A stretch of 26,823 nucleotides of DNA from an uncultured Eubacterium sp. (lineage in GTDB: Bacteria > Bacillota > Clostridia > Peptostreptococcales > Anaerovoracaceae), in contig CAJJPZ010000011.1 in the NCBI GenBank assembly GCA_905193765.1, positions 1-26,823 on the forward strand, given 5' to 3'. The notes beneath the pieces were generated by a model. The model was not told the origin of the DNA. It did no database searches and saw nothing but the letters and a program-made list of their open reading frames with translations. This document shows positions 7,404 to 15,470 of this stretch, in pieces. The position numbers and the translations under genes are program-made. Numbering within the stretch: the stretch's first letter is position 1; each line of letters begins with the position of its first letter.

Positions 7404-7429
7404 ATTTTATCAGTTATAACTGATAAAAT
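7404..7429. promoter_or_regulatory. Perfect 26-bp palindrome, candidate operator
   Basis: Each half reads ATTTTATCAGTTA and its exact complement follows with no loop. It lies about 80 bp before the ATPase start, in the likely promoter region. Perfect symmetry without a spacer fits a dimeric repressor site better than an RNA hairpin, though a weak terminator is possible. Confidence 0.5.
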
Positions 7430-7507
7430 CATCATTAATTCATTGGGTTCATATTATAAATGTGATATTCTGTATTCGATTATACGAAATGGGGGATGGT
7501 GATCCAT

Positions 7508-8722
7508 ATGATAAAACGAGAAATATACATGAAACGTATCCGGCCTTTTATCGAAACTGATCTGATAAAGGTCATAACGGGGATCAGGCGGTGTGGTAAA
7601 TCTGTCATGCTGGATCTTATAAAACAGGAGCTTGAAGAGTCAGGTATAGATCCGTCACGGTTCATTTCCATCAACTTTGAAGATATGAGATATGAACATC
7701 TGCATACAGCCCGTGCGCTCCATGATGAAATAAGAGAGAGAGCTGCCGGAGCCAGCGAAAGGCTGTATCTATTCTTCGACGAAATACAGGAGGTCGACGG
7801 ATGGGAAAAGTGTATCAACTCTCTCCGTGTATCCATGGACTGCGACATATACATCACCGGATCGAACGCCAGACTTCTTTCTGGTGAACTCGCCACGTAT
7901 CTGGGCGGGCGCTATGTGGAATTTGTCATATATCCTTTTTCTTTCTCTGAATTCACGGAACTTTACCATCAGACAGCACCTGAAACATCTGTGCCTCAGT
8001 GCTTTCAGAAATATCTTCTCTGCGGCGGCATGCCATACCTTTCCAATATACGCTATGAAGAACAGCCTTCGAGACAATATCTCACTGATCTTTTCAACTC
8101 CGTACAGCTAAAGGATATCGTCAGACGCAACAGTATCCGTGATATAGATCTGCTGGAAAGGGTCATATCCTATATCACTGTAAATGTCGGCAATACGTTC
8201 TCTGCGGCATCTCTGGTAAAGTTTTTCAAAAGCGAGCATAGGACTGTGGCTGCTGAAACGGTAATGAATTATATCCGGTATTGCTGCGACGCCTTCCTTT
8301 TCTATCAGATCAGGCGTGAAGATATAAAAGGCAAGCAGTTACTTGCTTCAAACGAAAAGTACTATATAGCCGATCATGGTATACGTGAAGCTGTATTCGG
8401 CGGTAATATGCGTGATATAAATCTGATACTTGAAAATATCGTCTGCATGGAACTGCTCCGCCGCGGATACACTGTTACCGTTGGCAAATCCAAGAATAAA
8501 GAGATAGATTTCATCTGTCATGACCGTAATGAAAAAATCTATATACAGGTCACCTATCTTCTTGCATCTGAAGAGACCATTGACCGTAAGTTCAGTGTCT
8601 ACGACAGTATAAGCGACAACTTCCCCAAATATGTCGTCTCTATGGATGAGCTGGACATGAGCCGCAACGACATCAAACATCGCAATATCCGGGATTTTCT
8701 GCTTATGGAAGATTGGAACTGA
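7508..8722 (+). CDS. AAA ATPase of the AAA_14/DUF4143 family
   Basis: A 404-residue protein. I prefer the ATG at 7508 to the in-frame ATG at 7496, because the latter directly abuts the GGGGG purine run (7491-7495) that would serve as ribosome binding site, and family members usually begin MIKRE-x-Y. Walker A is GIRRCGKS (25-32) and Walker B is LYLFFDEIQEV with Asp91-Glu92. A sensor-like stretch YITGSNARLLSGELATYLGGR follows and leads to the F-S-F-x-E-F motif typical of the family. The C-terminal half is DUF4143, ending in a nuclease-like IDFICHDRNEKIYIQVTY segment. Members are widespread in anaerobes; their role is unknown, with defence or toxin-antitoxin functions suggested. It appears to be a single-gene unit with its own upstream region. 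Confidence 0.85.
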   Translation: MIKREIYMKRIRPFIETDLIKVITGIRRCGKSVMLDLIKQELEESGIDPSRFISINFEDMRYEHLHTARALHDEIRERAAGASERLYLFFDEIQEVDGWEKCINSLRVSMDCDIYITGSNARLLSGELATYLGGRYVEFVIYPFSFSEFTELYHQTAPETSVPQCFQKYLLCGGMPYLSNIRYEEQPSRQYLTDLFNSVQLKDIVRRNSIRDIDLLERVISYITVNVGNTFSAASLVKFFKSEHRTVAAETVMNYIRYCCDAFLFYQIRREDIKGKQLLASNEKYYIADHGIREAVFGGNMRDINLILENIVCMELLRRGYTVTVGKSKNKEIDFICHDRNEKIYIQVTYLLASEETIDRKFSVYDSISDNFPKYVVSMDELDMSRNDIKHRNIRDFLLMEDWN

Positions 8723-8750
8723 CATAGGGTTTTACTACTGCCCGCGACTG

Positions 8751-8822
8751 ACTGATATCAATATATCCCTGCTGCTCCGCCTATGGCGTTCAGCTGGTTT
8801 TTCGTATATAATACTGATATCA
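8751..8822. promoter_or_regulatory. Candidate regulated promoter before the LuxR-type gene
   Basis: TATAAT at 8807-8812 is a consensus -10 box, but no good -35 box lies at the right distance, as expected for an activated promoter. The 10-mer ACTGATATCA occurs at 8751-8760 and again at 8813-8822, directly after the -10. Its core TGATATCA is a perfect palindrome, so the pair may be an operator. Confidence 0.4.
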
Positions 8823-8903
8823 GAAGTTCTGCAGGCGGCGATGTTTTTTTCATATCCGCTGCGGGCTGCGGGGCGATTTTACAGGAAGGGTACATAAGAA
8901 AAG

Positions 8904-10217
8904 ATGATATTCAACACTAAAAGCCAGATGGAGTTTTTTTCGGAAATGTCGGAGCGGCAGCTCACTGCCCGGGAATTTTTCGGCGGTGTAATGCTGGATT
9001 CCCTGAAACGCAATTTCCAGCTGGGCAGCAGTCTCATCATGTTCTTCGATCCTTCCGGCAGGTTCCTTTCCTGGACCGGTCCCGATGCCAGTCTGACAGA
9101 CAGCAGCACCCACCCTTACAGGAAACTGCGCTCCCAAGACGTCATCGGCGACAGGATATACCGGGACGCCGTCAGGGACAGGCTGGACTATTTCAACACC
9201 GAGCCGAGACTTTACAGATCCACCGACCTGATCGCCCCCGACGGGTACGAGGCTTCCCCTTATGCAAAATTCATCGGGGAAATTTTTGGTGCACACTACA
9301 GTGTCACTATGGCTTTCGGCATCAATGCGTATATAAGGATAGTTTTTTTCAAAACGGCTGACGAGGGCGACTTCACGCCGGAGGATATGGACCGCCTCAG
9401 CGACATTTACATATCCATCGCCAATGCCTATAAAGGTTTCAAGAAACGTGAGCAAGCCATGATCGTTTCGGATATCCAGGACGAGATCATCGCTTCCGGG
9501 GAAAAGGCGTACTTCGTGACCGATGATTTCATGCACGTGCTCAGCTGCAACAGTGTGGCGGAAAGCTATCTCTGCGATATCCTGGGTGAAGCCGTGCTCC
9601 AGACCCTGGACGGGACTTTCCCATGTCTCTGGGTGCCTTTCCTGCTGGCTGACAGCGACACCTTTTCTGCGACTGCACGCCCGGAGAAAAACAAGACCGC
9701 CAGTCACAGCTCGGCTTCCGGCGTCAGGAACCATGAGATGCCGGTCATGGTGAAGACCATAAAAAATCACGTCTTCGTCATCCACCCTTACGACCAATGC
9801 TACTCCCACGGCATCGTGGACAGATACCACTGGATCACCATCACGCCGGAAAACGAATTCGACTGCGACCGTTACGATGTGCACGGACTTTGCGGCGATA
9901 CACCTGAAGCCGCTCCCGGGAAATATCCCCCGGCCCCGAATAATAAAAAAGCCGCCGACACCGATGCATCATCAGCCGCTGCAACAGGCTCCACTGAGCA
10001 GGCCGACATTAATAGCAGCGATCACGGCAGTCTGCCGGAGCTCACCAACGCAGAGCAGAAAGTCGCCAGGCTTCTCCTGGACGGCCTGACATACCGTGCC
10101 ATCGCCGACGAGCTTTTCATAAGCTACCACACAGTGAAGAAGCACGTCGAGAACATCTATGCAAAATGCCACGTCAGCAGCCGCTTCGAGCTGATGAAGC
10201 TTTACAGGGAACGCTGA
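8904..10217 (+). CDS. LuxR-type transcriptional regulator with N-terminal sensor region
   Basis: A 437-residue protein. Residues about 376-434 are a LuxR/FixJ-type helix-turn-helix: LTNAEQKVARLLLDGLTYRAIADELFISYHTVKKHVENIYAK pattern, with the conserved E-x-x-V-x-x-L-L-x-G and V-K-x-H-V-x-x-I-Y. The first 190 residues look like a GAF-type sensor fold (SLIMFFDPSGRFLSW), followed by a second PAS-like part (about 195-310) and a low-complexity Ala/Ser linker (about 335-372). There is no phosphoacceptor receiver domain, so it probably senses a small molecule directly. Purines (AGGAAGGG) lie 13 nt before the ATG, a long spacing. It is immediately upstream of the activase and glycyl radical enzyme on the same strand, so it is the likely local regulator of that pathway. 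Confidence 0.8.
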   Translation: MIFNTKSQMEFFSEMSERQLTAREFFGGVMLDSLKRNFQLGSSLIMFFDPSGRFLSWTGPDASLTDSSTHPYRKLRSQDVIGDRIYRDAVRDRLDYFNTEPRLYRSTDLIAPDGYEASPYAKFIGEIFGAHYSVTMAFGINAYIRIVFFKTADEGDFTPEDMDRLSDIYISIANAYKGFKKREQAMIVSDIQDEIIASGEKAYFVTDDFMHVLSCNSVAESYLCDILGEAVLQTLDGTFPCLWVPFLLADSDTFSATARPEKNKTASHSSASGVRNHEMPVMVKTIKNHVFVIHPYDQCYSHGIVDRYHWITITPENEFDCDRYDVHGLCGDTPEAAPGKYPPAPNNKKAADTDASSAAATGSTEQADINSSDHGSLPELTNAEQKVARLLLDGLTYRAIADELFISYHTVKKHVENIYAKCHVSSRFELMKLYRER

Positions 10218-10621
10218 TCTGGATATCGGGCCACGCAGCCGCTTCCATGGCTGCATGCAGCACTCTCTTTCCCTCAATGGGTCGTATTGGGTTGATATCC
10301 TGATGTTTTCGATACTTTCACGGAACACGCAGCCAACACATTGATTCCCTGCAAATCCCGGCACAAGCGACATCACGGTCATAATCAATGTACCTGTCCT
10401 GAATATACGTTTCACATCTTCTCTGTTACCGGATTTCATTCAAACCCAGACTGCCCCTATATAACGCATGACCTTATCCGCTTCATATAAGTAACATTCC
10501 TTATATCATGACACGCTGTTCCTGAGTTCCCCATCCTTTCAAATAGGCTTTCCGGCCGATGGAAAAATCACGGCTTCTCTGCTATGATTTATATATGATA
10601 ATCGAAAGGAGCGATGGACCC
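10218..10621 (+). promoter_or_regulatory. Intergenic region with extended -10 promoter for the activase
   Basis: About 400 nt without a gene. The TATGAT at 10583-10588, preceded by TGC at 10580-10582, forms an extended -10; the -35 region is poor, consistent with activator control by the neighbouring LuxR protein. AAGGAG at 10606-10611 lies ten nt before the ATG at 10622. A hairpin GCAGCC-GCTTCCAT-GGCTGC occurs at about 10237-10256 but has no T-run. Nothing else was recognised. Confidence 0.5.
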
Positions 10622-11608
10622 ATGAAAGGGATCATTTTCAATATACAGCGTTTCACAATACACGACGGGCCGGGGATGCGCACGGAGCTTTTCCTCAAAG
10701 GCTGCCCGCTGAGATGCGAATGGTGCAGCAATCCCGAAAGCCAGAAACTTTACATACAGCCGGGGGTCTACAAGACCAAGTGCATATCGCAGAAAAAGTG
10801 CGGTATATGCGCCGGGGTCTGTCCTCAGGATGATGCGCTGCAGTTCTACCGTGGCAAACTGGTATCCATCGACCGCAGCAGATGCACTCACTGCATGGAG
10901 TGTGCGGACATGTGTCCGTCGGAGGCCATCAGACAGTGGGGCAGGCTCATGTCGACTGAGGAGTGCATGAAGGAGATCCGCAAAGACATGGATTTTTACA
11001 AAAGATCCGGCGGCGGCGTCACTGTTTCCGGAGGCGAACCGCTGCTGCAGAGCGACTTCGTTGCTGAGCTTTTCAGGGCATGCAAAGATGAGCAGATACA
11101 CACCTGCTGCGAATCCACGTTCCATATGGACTGGAGCGATATCGAAAAAGTCAAACCATACACTGACCTTTTCATATCGGATATCAAGCACATGGACAGC
11201 GATATCCACCGGGCCAGAACGGGAGCCGGAAACGAAAAGGTCCTGGAAAACCTGAGAAAACTGGCGTCGGCAGATACCGAGCTGATACTGAGGATACCGG
11301 TGATCCCTGGATTCAACGATGACGATGCGAATATCGAGGCTACTGCCGATTTCATCATAAACGATCTGGGTGGTCACGTCCGGACACTGCAGCTGCTGAG
11401 TTTCATGCGGCTGGGCGAAGAAAAATACAAGTCCCTGAACATGCCTTACAAAATGGCTGACCTGAAATTCAACCGCCGTTCCCTGCAGAAACGAGTGCGG
11501 GAGATCGCAGAGTATTTCAACAGACAGGGCATCCACTGTCTTGTAGGCACCAGGGAAAAGGACGAAGAACCGGCATCCGCAATATCCGGCAGCACGTCTG
11601 CGAACTGA
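10622..11608 (+). CDS. Glycyl radical enzyme activating enzyme (radical SAM)
   Basis: A 328-residue protein of the PflA-like activase family. It uses S-adenosylmethionine and a 4Fe-4S cluster to place a radical on a glycine of the partner enzyme. The radical-SAM motif is CPLRCEWC (Cys28, Cys32, Cys35). A ferredoxin-like insert follows, with Cys54, 60, 63, 67 and Cys88, 91, 94, 98 (CGICAGVCP and CTHCMECADMCP), marking the larger activases of eliminase-type glycyl radical enzymes rather than PflA itself. The SAM-binding GGE motif is in VTVSGGEP. I chose the ATG at 10622 because AAGGAG lies just upstream and MKGIIFNIQRFTIHDGPG is the usual N-terminus; an earlier in-frame start at 10559 would precede the promoter-like sequence. 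It lies directly before the enzyme it should activate. Confidence 0.93.
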   Translation: MKGIIFNIQRFTIHDGPGMRTELFLKGCPLRCEWCSNPESQKLYIQPGVYKTKCISQKKCGICAGVCPQDDALQFYRGKLVSIDRSRCTHCMECADMCPSEAIRQWGRLMSTEECMKEIRKDMDFYKRSGGGVTVSGGEPLLQSDFVAELFRACKDEQIHTCCESTFHMDWSDIEKVKPYTDLFISDIKHMDSDIHRARTGAGNEKVLENLRKLASADTELILRIPVIPGFNDDDANIEATADFIINDLGGHVRTLQLLSFMRLGEEKYKSLNMPYKMADLKFNRRSLQKRVREIAEYFNRQGIHCLVGTREKDEEPASAISGSTSAN

Positions 11609-11919
11609 CAGACAATGTATCTGCAGGAGTTCACAGCTGATACGCCGGCTGCATCAGACGAGAGCATCGGTATCGACCGCAGCCACGGCATGCACAGTCT
11701 GAGATCTGCACCACAGCGTTCACGCCCTGCATGATCCGACTGATATTCATCTGTTTGATCCAGACACAGTCACGCCTGCACTCTCTTGCAGCAGCTTCAG
11801 CCACCGTACATACATTTCAGCTTTATGCGGGGCTGTCGGTATCGACCGCATAAAGCCATGACACCGGCACCCACCACACAACATATTTCAGACACTGACC
11901 CGTAAGGAGGTAAATATAA
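11609..11919 (+). promoter_or_regulatory. Intergenic region with repeated candidate regulator sites
   Basis: No gene is seen in these 311 nt. The 15-mer TCGGTATCGACCGCA occurs at 11667-11681 and 11836-11850. The second copy lies within the inverted repeat CTTTATGCGG (11821-11830) / CCGCATAAAG (11846-11855). These may be protein binding sites or an RNA hairpin controlling the next gene. AAGGAGG at 11904-11910 is a strong ribosome binding site for the enzyme at 11920. No consensus promoter was found. Confidence 0.45.
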
Positions 11920-14454
11920 ATGAGCATCAAGAACGACAACATCATACACTGCAGCGCAAGCGGCACAGAAAGCTACGACCACTGTTACAGCCTGGGCTAC
12001 AAGGTAGGCCACGAAGACTGGTCACCGTACCCGAGAGTCAATGCACTCCGCAGGACTTTCCTCGACAGACGCTACGACGTGGACGTTGAAAGGCTCCGTC
12101 TCGTCACCGAAGCATATCAGGCGAACGAGAAAGCCACCACGAAGATCCGCTGCGCCAGAGCATTCGAGAACATACTTCTCAATGTGACGCTGGACATCTA
12201 CGACGGCGACCTTATCCTCGGCGAGATCGCAGCCCCGGCCAAGGCATCGCCGATATACCCTGAATTTTCCGTGGACTGGATCATCAACGAAGTGCTCCAC
12301 GAACCATTCGAAGAGCGTGAACACGACCAGTTCTATATCAAGAGCGACGAAGACCGCAAAGAGATCGTTGAGCTCTGCCGCTGGTGGCAGGGAAAGACCG
12401 TAGACGACCTCATCAACGCAGGCCTTGACGATGACCAGCTCAAAGGCTCTGAGGTCGGCAAGAAGATCTTCCAGACCAACCTCTACCACTACGCCGGAGT
12501 TGGCCATCTGGTAATGGACTACGAAAAACTTATGAAGAACGGTTTCGACGGTTTTATCAGAGAGGCTGAGGCGAAACTGGCCGCGCTGAGCAAAGCAGAT
12601 CCGGACTACGCCGACAAGCGTGATTTTTATAAAGCAATGATCATCAGTCATGAGGCTGCGAAGAAATACATCGCAAGATACGCCGATCTGGCTGATGAGA
12701 GAGCATCTGCCGAGACCGATCCGGCCAGAAAGCAGGAGCTTGAGACCATGGCAGCAAACTGCCGTCAGATAGCAGGCGGACCTGCAAAGACATTCTGGCA
12801 GGCACTGCAGCTTTTCAATTTTGCAACGACACTGACACAGATAGAAGGCAACGGCCACTCCATATCCTACGGCCGCATGGACCAGTGGCTCTGGCCTTAC
12901 TACGAAGCCGACATCAGAGAAGGCAGGATAAGCAAAGACTTTGCACTGGAACTCATCGAAGTCGTATATGTCAAAATGAACAACCCGACCAAGCTCAAGG
13001 ACGGCGGCACTGTCAAAGTCCGTCAGGGCAGAGGATTTGGCGGCGAATGTCTGACCATCGGCGGCGTGGATCGTGACGGCAACGATGTGACCAACGACCT
13101 GACCATGCTGATGCTGGAAGCCTCGGCCCATACACGAATGATGAACCCGTGGCTGCTGGTCCGCATGCATGAAAACACTCCTTATGAGCTGAAAGTCAAG
13201 ACCGTGGAATGCATCAGAGCAGGCTACGGACACCCTAAACTTTTCAACGACGAACCGACCATCAGAGCCATGATGAGAAAAGGCATGACACTGGAAGAAG
13301 CCCGTGACTACGCAGTTGTCGGCTGCGTGGAACCTGACCTGCCGGGCAAAGAGTACGGCTGGCACGATGCGGCATACGTCAACACTGCCAAGATGATGGA
13401 AATGGTCATCAACGGCGGACGCTGCCTGGACTGCGGACCGCACTGCCCGAGATGGGAAAAATGCGGAGCCCTGGGCGACCACCTGGGTCCGGACACAGGA
13501 AGCCTCGACAGCTACGAAAACTTCGATCAGGTCCTGGAAAGCGTCGATAAACAGTTCCACTACTGGGCCGACCAGATGTGCAGCAGCCTCAATATCATAG
13601 ACAAAGCCCACAGATCAAGGAAACCGCTGCCGTATGTTTCGGCATTCTTTGAAGACTGCATCGAATCAGGTAAAGACCTCACCGAGGGCGGCGCCAAGTA
13701 CAACGGCATCGGACCTCAGGCCAGCGGCCTTGCAACATGCGCAGACTCGCTTTCCGCCATCAGACAGCTGGTATTCGAACAGCAGAGATTCAAAGGCAGC
13801 GAGCTGCTCCAGGCAGTGAAAGACAACTGGAAAGACCACGATATACTTTACGCTATCGTCAACAGCTCCAAAGTCCATCACTACGGCAACGACGATGATT
13901 ACGCAGATGAGCTTTTCCGCTACATGTTCGAATGTTACTGCAGGAACATCTCCGGCAGAGCCACAGTAAGAGGCGGCCAGTTCAATCCGGGAGTCTACTC
14001 CGTCAGCGCCAACGTCGGCATGGGACTGAACACCAACGCATCCCTGGACGGACGTACAGCCGGGGAAGCCATCTCCGATAACCTGGGACCGGTACACACA
14101 GACGGCGGCTCCCACGACATCTACGGACCGACAGCTCTGGCAAACTCCGTTACAAAGGTCGACCACAGCCTCGCACCTAACGGCACCCTGCTGAACATGA
14201 AGTTCCCGCAGGAAGCAGTCGCAGGTGTTGAAGGCAGAGACAACCTGGTGGACTTCATCGACGCATACCTTGCAAAAGGTGCAATGCACGTACAGTTCAA
14301 CATCATGAGCTCCGAGACCATGAAGGCCGCCCAGAAACACCCTGAAAACTACAAAGACATGCTGGTCCGTGTAGCAGGCTACAGCGCATACTTCGTAGAA
14401 CTGGGCAAAGCCCTGCAGAAAGACCTGATCCAGAGATCCGAACTGCATTTCTAA
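11920..14454 (+). CDS. Glycyl radical enzyme, diol-dehydratase-like, substrate unassigned
   Basis: An 844-residue glycyl radical enzyme. The radical motif is RVAGYSAYF with Gly820. The thiyl cysteine is Cys469 in VVGCVEPD, with the catalytic glutamate at Glu471. Aligned by eye to B12-independent glycerol dehydratase, His196 (GVGHLVMDY), His313-Ser314 (GNGHSISYGRMDQ) and Asp483 match that enzyme's substrate-binding His164, His281, Ser282 and Asp447, so a dehydration of a diol or related polyol is the best inference. Between the active-site strand and the next helix is an unusual stretch GRCLDCGPHCPRWEKC (Cys502, 505, 509, 515), which could bind a metal. It does not look like pyruvate formate-lyase, choline lyase or 4-hydroxyphenylacetate decarboxylase. 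No microcompartment genes or aldehyde dehydrogenase are nearby, so substrate and downstream steps are open. Confidence 0.9.
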   Translation: MSIKNDNIIHCSASGTESYDHCYSLGYKVGHEDWSPYPRVNALRRTFLDRRYDVDVERLRLVTEAYQANEKATTKIRCARAFENILLNVTLDIYDGDLILGEIAAPAKASPIYPEFSVDWIINEVLHEPFEEREHDQFYIKSDEDRKEIVELCRWWQGKTVDDLINAGLDDDQLKGSEVGKKIFQTNLYHYAGVGHLVMDYEKLMKNGFDGFIREAEAKLAALSKADPDYADKRDFYKAMIISHEAAKKYIARYADLADERASAETDPARKQELETMAANCRQIAGGPAKTFWQALQLFNFATTLTQIEGNGHSISYGRMDQWLWPYYEADIREGRISKDFALELIEVVYVKMNNPTKLKDGGTVKVRQGRGFGGECLTIGGVDRDGNDVTNDLTMLMLEASAHTRMMNPWLLVRMHENTPYELKVKTVECIRAGYGHPKLFNDEPTIRAMMRKGMTLEEARDYAVVGCVEPDLPGKEYGWHDAAYVNTAKMMEMVINGGRCLDCGPHCPRWEKCGALGDHLGPDTGSLDSYENFDQVLESVDKQFHYWADQMCSSLNIIDKAHRSRKPLPYVSAFFEDCIESGKDLTEGGAKYNGIGPQASGLATCADSLSAIRQLVFEQQRFKGSELLQAVKDNWKDHDILYAIVNSSKVHHYGNDDDYADELFRYMFECYCRNISGRATVRGGQFNPGVYSVSANVGMGLNTNASLDGRTAGEAISDNLGPVHTDGGSHDIYGPTALANSVTKVDHSLAPNGTLLNMKFPQEAVAGVEGRDNLVDFIDAYLAKGAMHVQFNIMSSETMKAAQKHPENYKDMLVRVAGYSAYFVELGKALQKDLIQRSELHF

Positions 14455-14477
14455 CAACATAAATCCCAGACTTTAAA

Positions 14478-14519
14478 AACAGCAGTGCCAGATATCACCA
14501 CCGGTGCTGCTGTTTTTTT
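14478..14519 (+). terminator. Intrinsic terminator after the glycyl radical enzyme
   Basis: AACAGCAGTGCC (14478-14489) pairs with GGTGCTGCTGTT (14503-14514), with two wobble pairs, followed by seven T residues. It closes the glycyl radical enzyme transcript. Confidence 0.9.
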
Positions 14520-14862
14520 GCTTATTCTTACTGCATGTCCCGATGTTTAAATATACATCCCGCTGAAAAGCCTGTAAAATCATGATCTATGTGTACAAAT
14601 CGCATTTGATTTCCTGAAATGTACACATAAAAATGTCTTTTTTAAGCTCTATCATCAAAAATATCATATGATCAAGGGCCTACGCTGCTTTTCTTATTTT
14701 GATGCACGAATAAATATTCAATCAATTCCCCTCAACCCTCATACTTTCGTGTATATTTATACACTCAAAATCCAACTCCCACATTCCCATGTGTACATTT
14801 TTGAATTTTTCTTTTGATTTGTACACATTTTATGCCGATTTCAATATTCCTGGCTATGACCA
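14520..14862. other. AT-rich intergenic DNA with paired inverted repeats
   Basis: No gene is seen. ATGTGTACA (14589-14597) faces TGTACACAT (14620-14628), and the same pair recurs at 14789-14797 and 14820-14828. Both units are exactly 40 bp and lie exactly 200 bp apart. Between them is a near-palindrome GTGTATATTTATACAC at 14749-14764. The inner 22 bp of the two units differ, so only the arms are conserved. The layout suggests cooperative protein binding sites, or the ends of a lost element. Confidence 0.65.
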
Positions 14863-15282
14863 TCAGCCGAAATATTCATCTACCAGTTCTTTCAGGTTCC
14901 CGTTTTTAGAAGCTTCCGCTGCATCACACTGTACAAAGTTCTTTGTTTCGCTTTTCAGGGACTCATCAAATCCCAGAATATAGTTAGTTGCAATAAGATA
15001 TATTATCCTCGTAGGCGCCATACCATAAACCTGATTTCTGAGAATGTGTCTGATCCGCTCTCCACCATCTGGAAAAGCCGACTTCATACATTCATTGCGG
15101 TACAATCTCTTGACGATCTCCGTTATATAAAGCCCCGACTTCATGTAGAGATCCGCAAATGTGTTTTCCGGATCATCGAAACATCCCGGAACATTTTCTT
15201 CAAGCTCATCCACCATCTTTGATACGACCCGTCTTGGAGTAAATATCTGATTCGTTTTTTGTGGCGGTATGTAATCAGAGGA
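14863..15282 (-). pseudogene. Fragment of a DNA N6-adenine methyltransferase or type IIG restriction enzyme
   Basis: About 139 codons remain open from an upstream TGA to the stop at 14863. The reading includes QIFTPRRVVSKMVDELEE, then FADLYMKSGLYITEIVKRLY, then NQVYGMAPTRIIYLIATNYI. This is the pattern of Eco57I-like N6 methyltransferases near motif I, where a D-x-x-x-G-S-G-like loop binds S-adenosylmethionine (here ADLYMKSGLY). Full-length members are several times longer. The first in-frame ATG is inside the conserved block (15216) and has no ribosome binding site, and no catalytic NPPY motif is present, so this is a truncated remnant. It lies next to the 40-bp inverted repeats. Confidence 0.65.
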
Positions 15283-15400
15283 TCACAGTCCCTCTGCTGA
15301 ATGACTGACCGCCCACCGTCTCTGGCAGCATATCCAGGTTTTAACATATGCACCCTGAAATATCAATATATGTAATTCAGCTGATTCTTCCTGTAACCGG

Positions 15401-15429
15401 TGTCTTTCCGTCGGTTTATGTGGTATGAT
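15401..15429 (+). promoter_or_regulatory. Candidate promoter for the second GLUG protein
   Basis: TATGAT at 15424-15429 is preceded by TG at 15421-15422, giving an extended -10. The -35 box 17 nt upstream (TGTCTT, 15401-15406) is weak. The ribosome binding site GGAAGGAAG lies at 15455-15463. Confidence 0.4.
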
Positions 15430-15470
15430 GAAAGTGATCATATTTTTTCAGTTTGGAAGGAAGTTTTATC

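Noticed and set aside
8850..9884. A 344-codon antisense frame within the LuxR-type gene, and a 315-codon one within the activase (10589-11536)
   Set aside because: Both mirror well-supported plus-strand genes and show no domain of their own.
9972..10439. A 155-codon minus-strand frame starting with a hydrophobic stretch (about 10290-10439)
   Set aside because: No ribosome binding site precedes it, and most of it is antisense to the helix-turn-helix of the LuxR-type gene.
12022..13611. A 529-codon open frame antisense to the glycyl radical enzyme
   Set aside because: It results from the codon bias of the real gene on the other strand; the plus-strand product has all the catalytic motifs.
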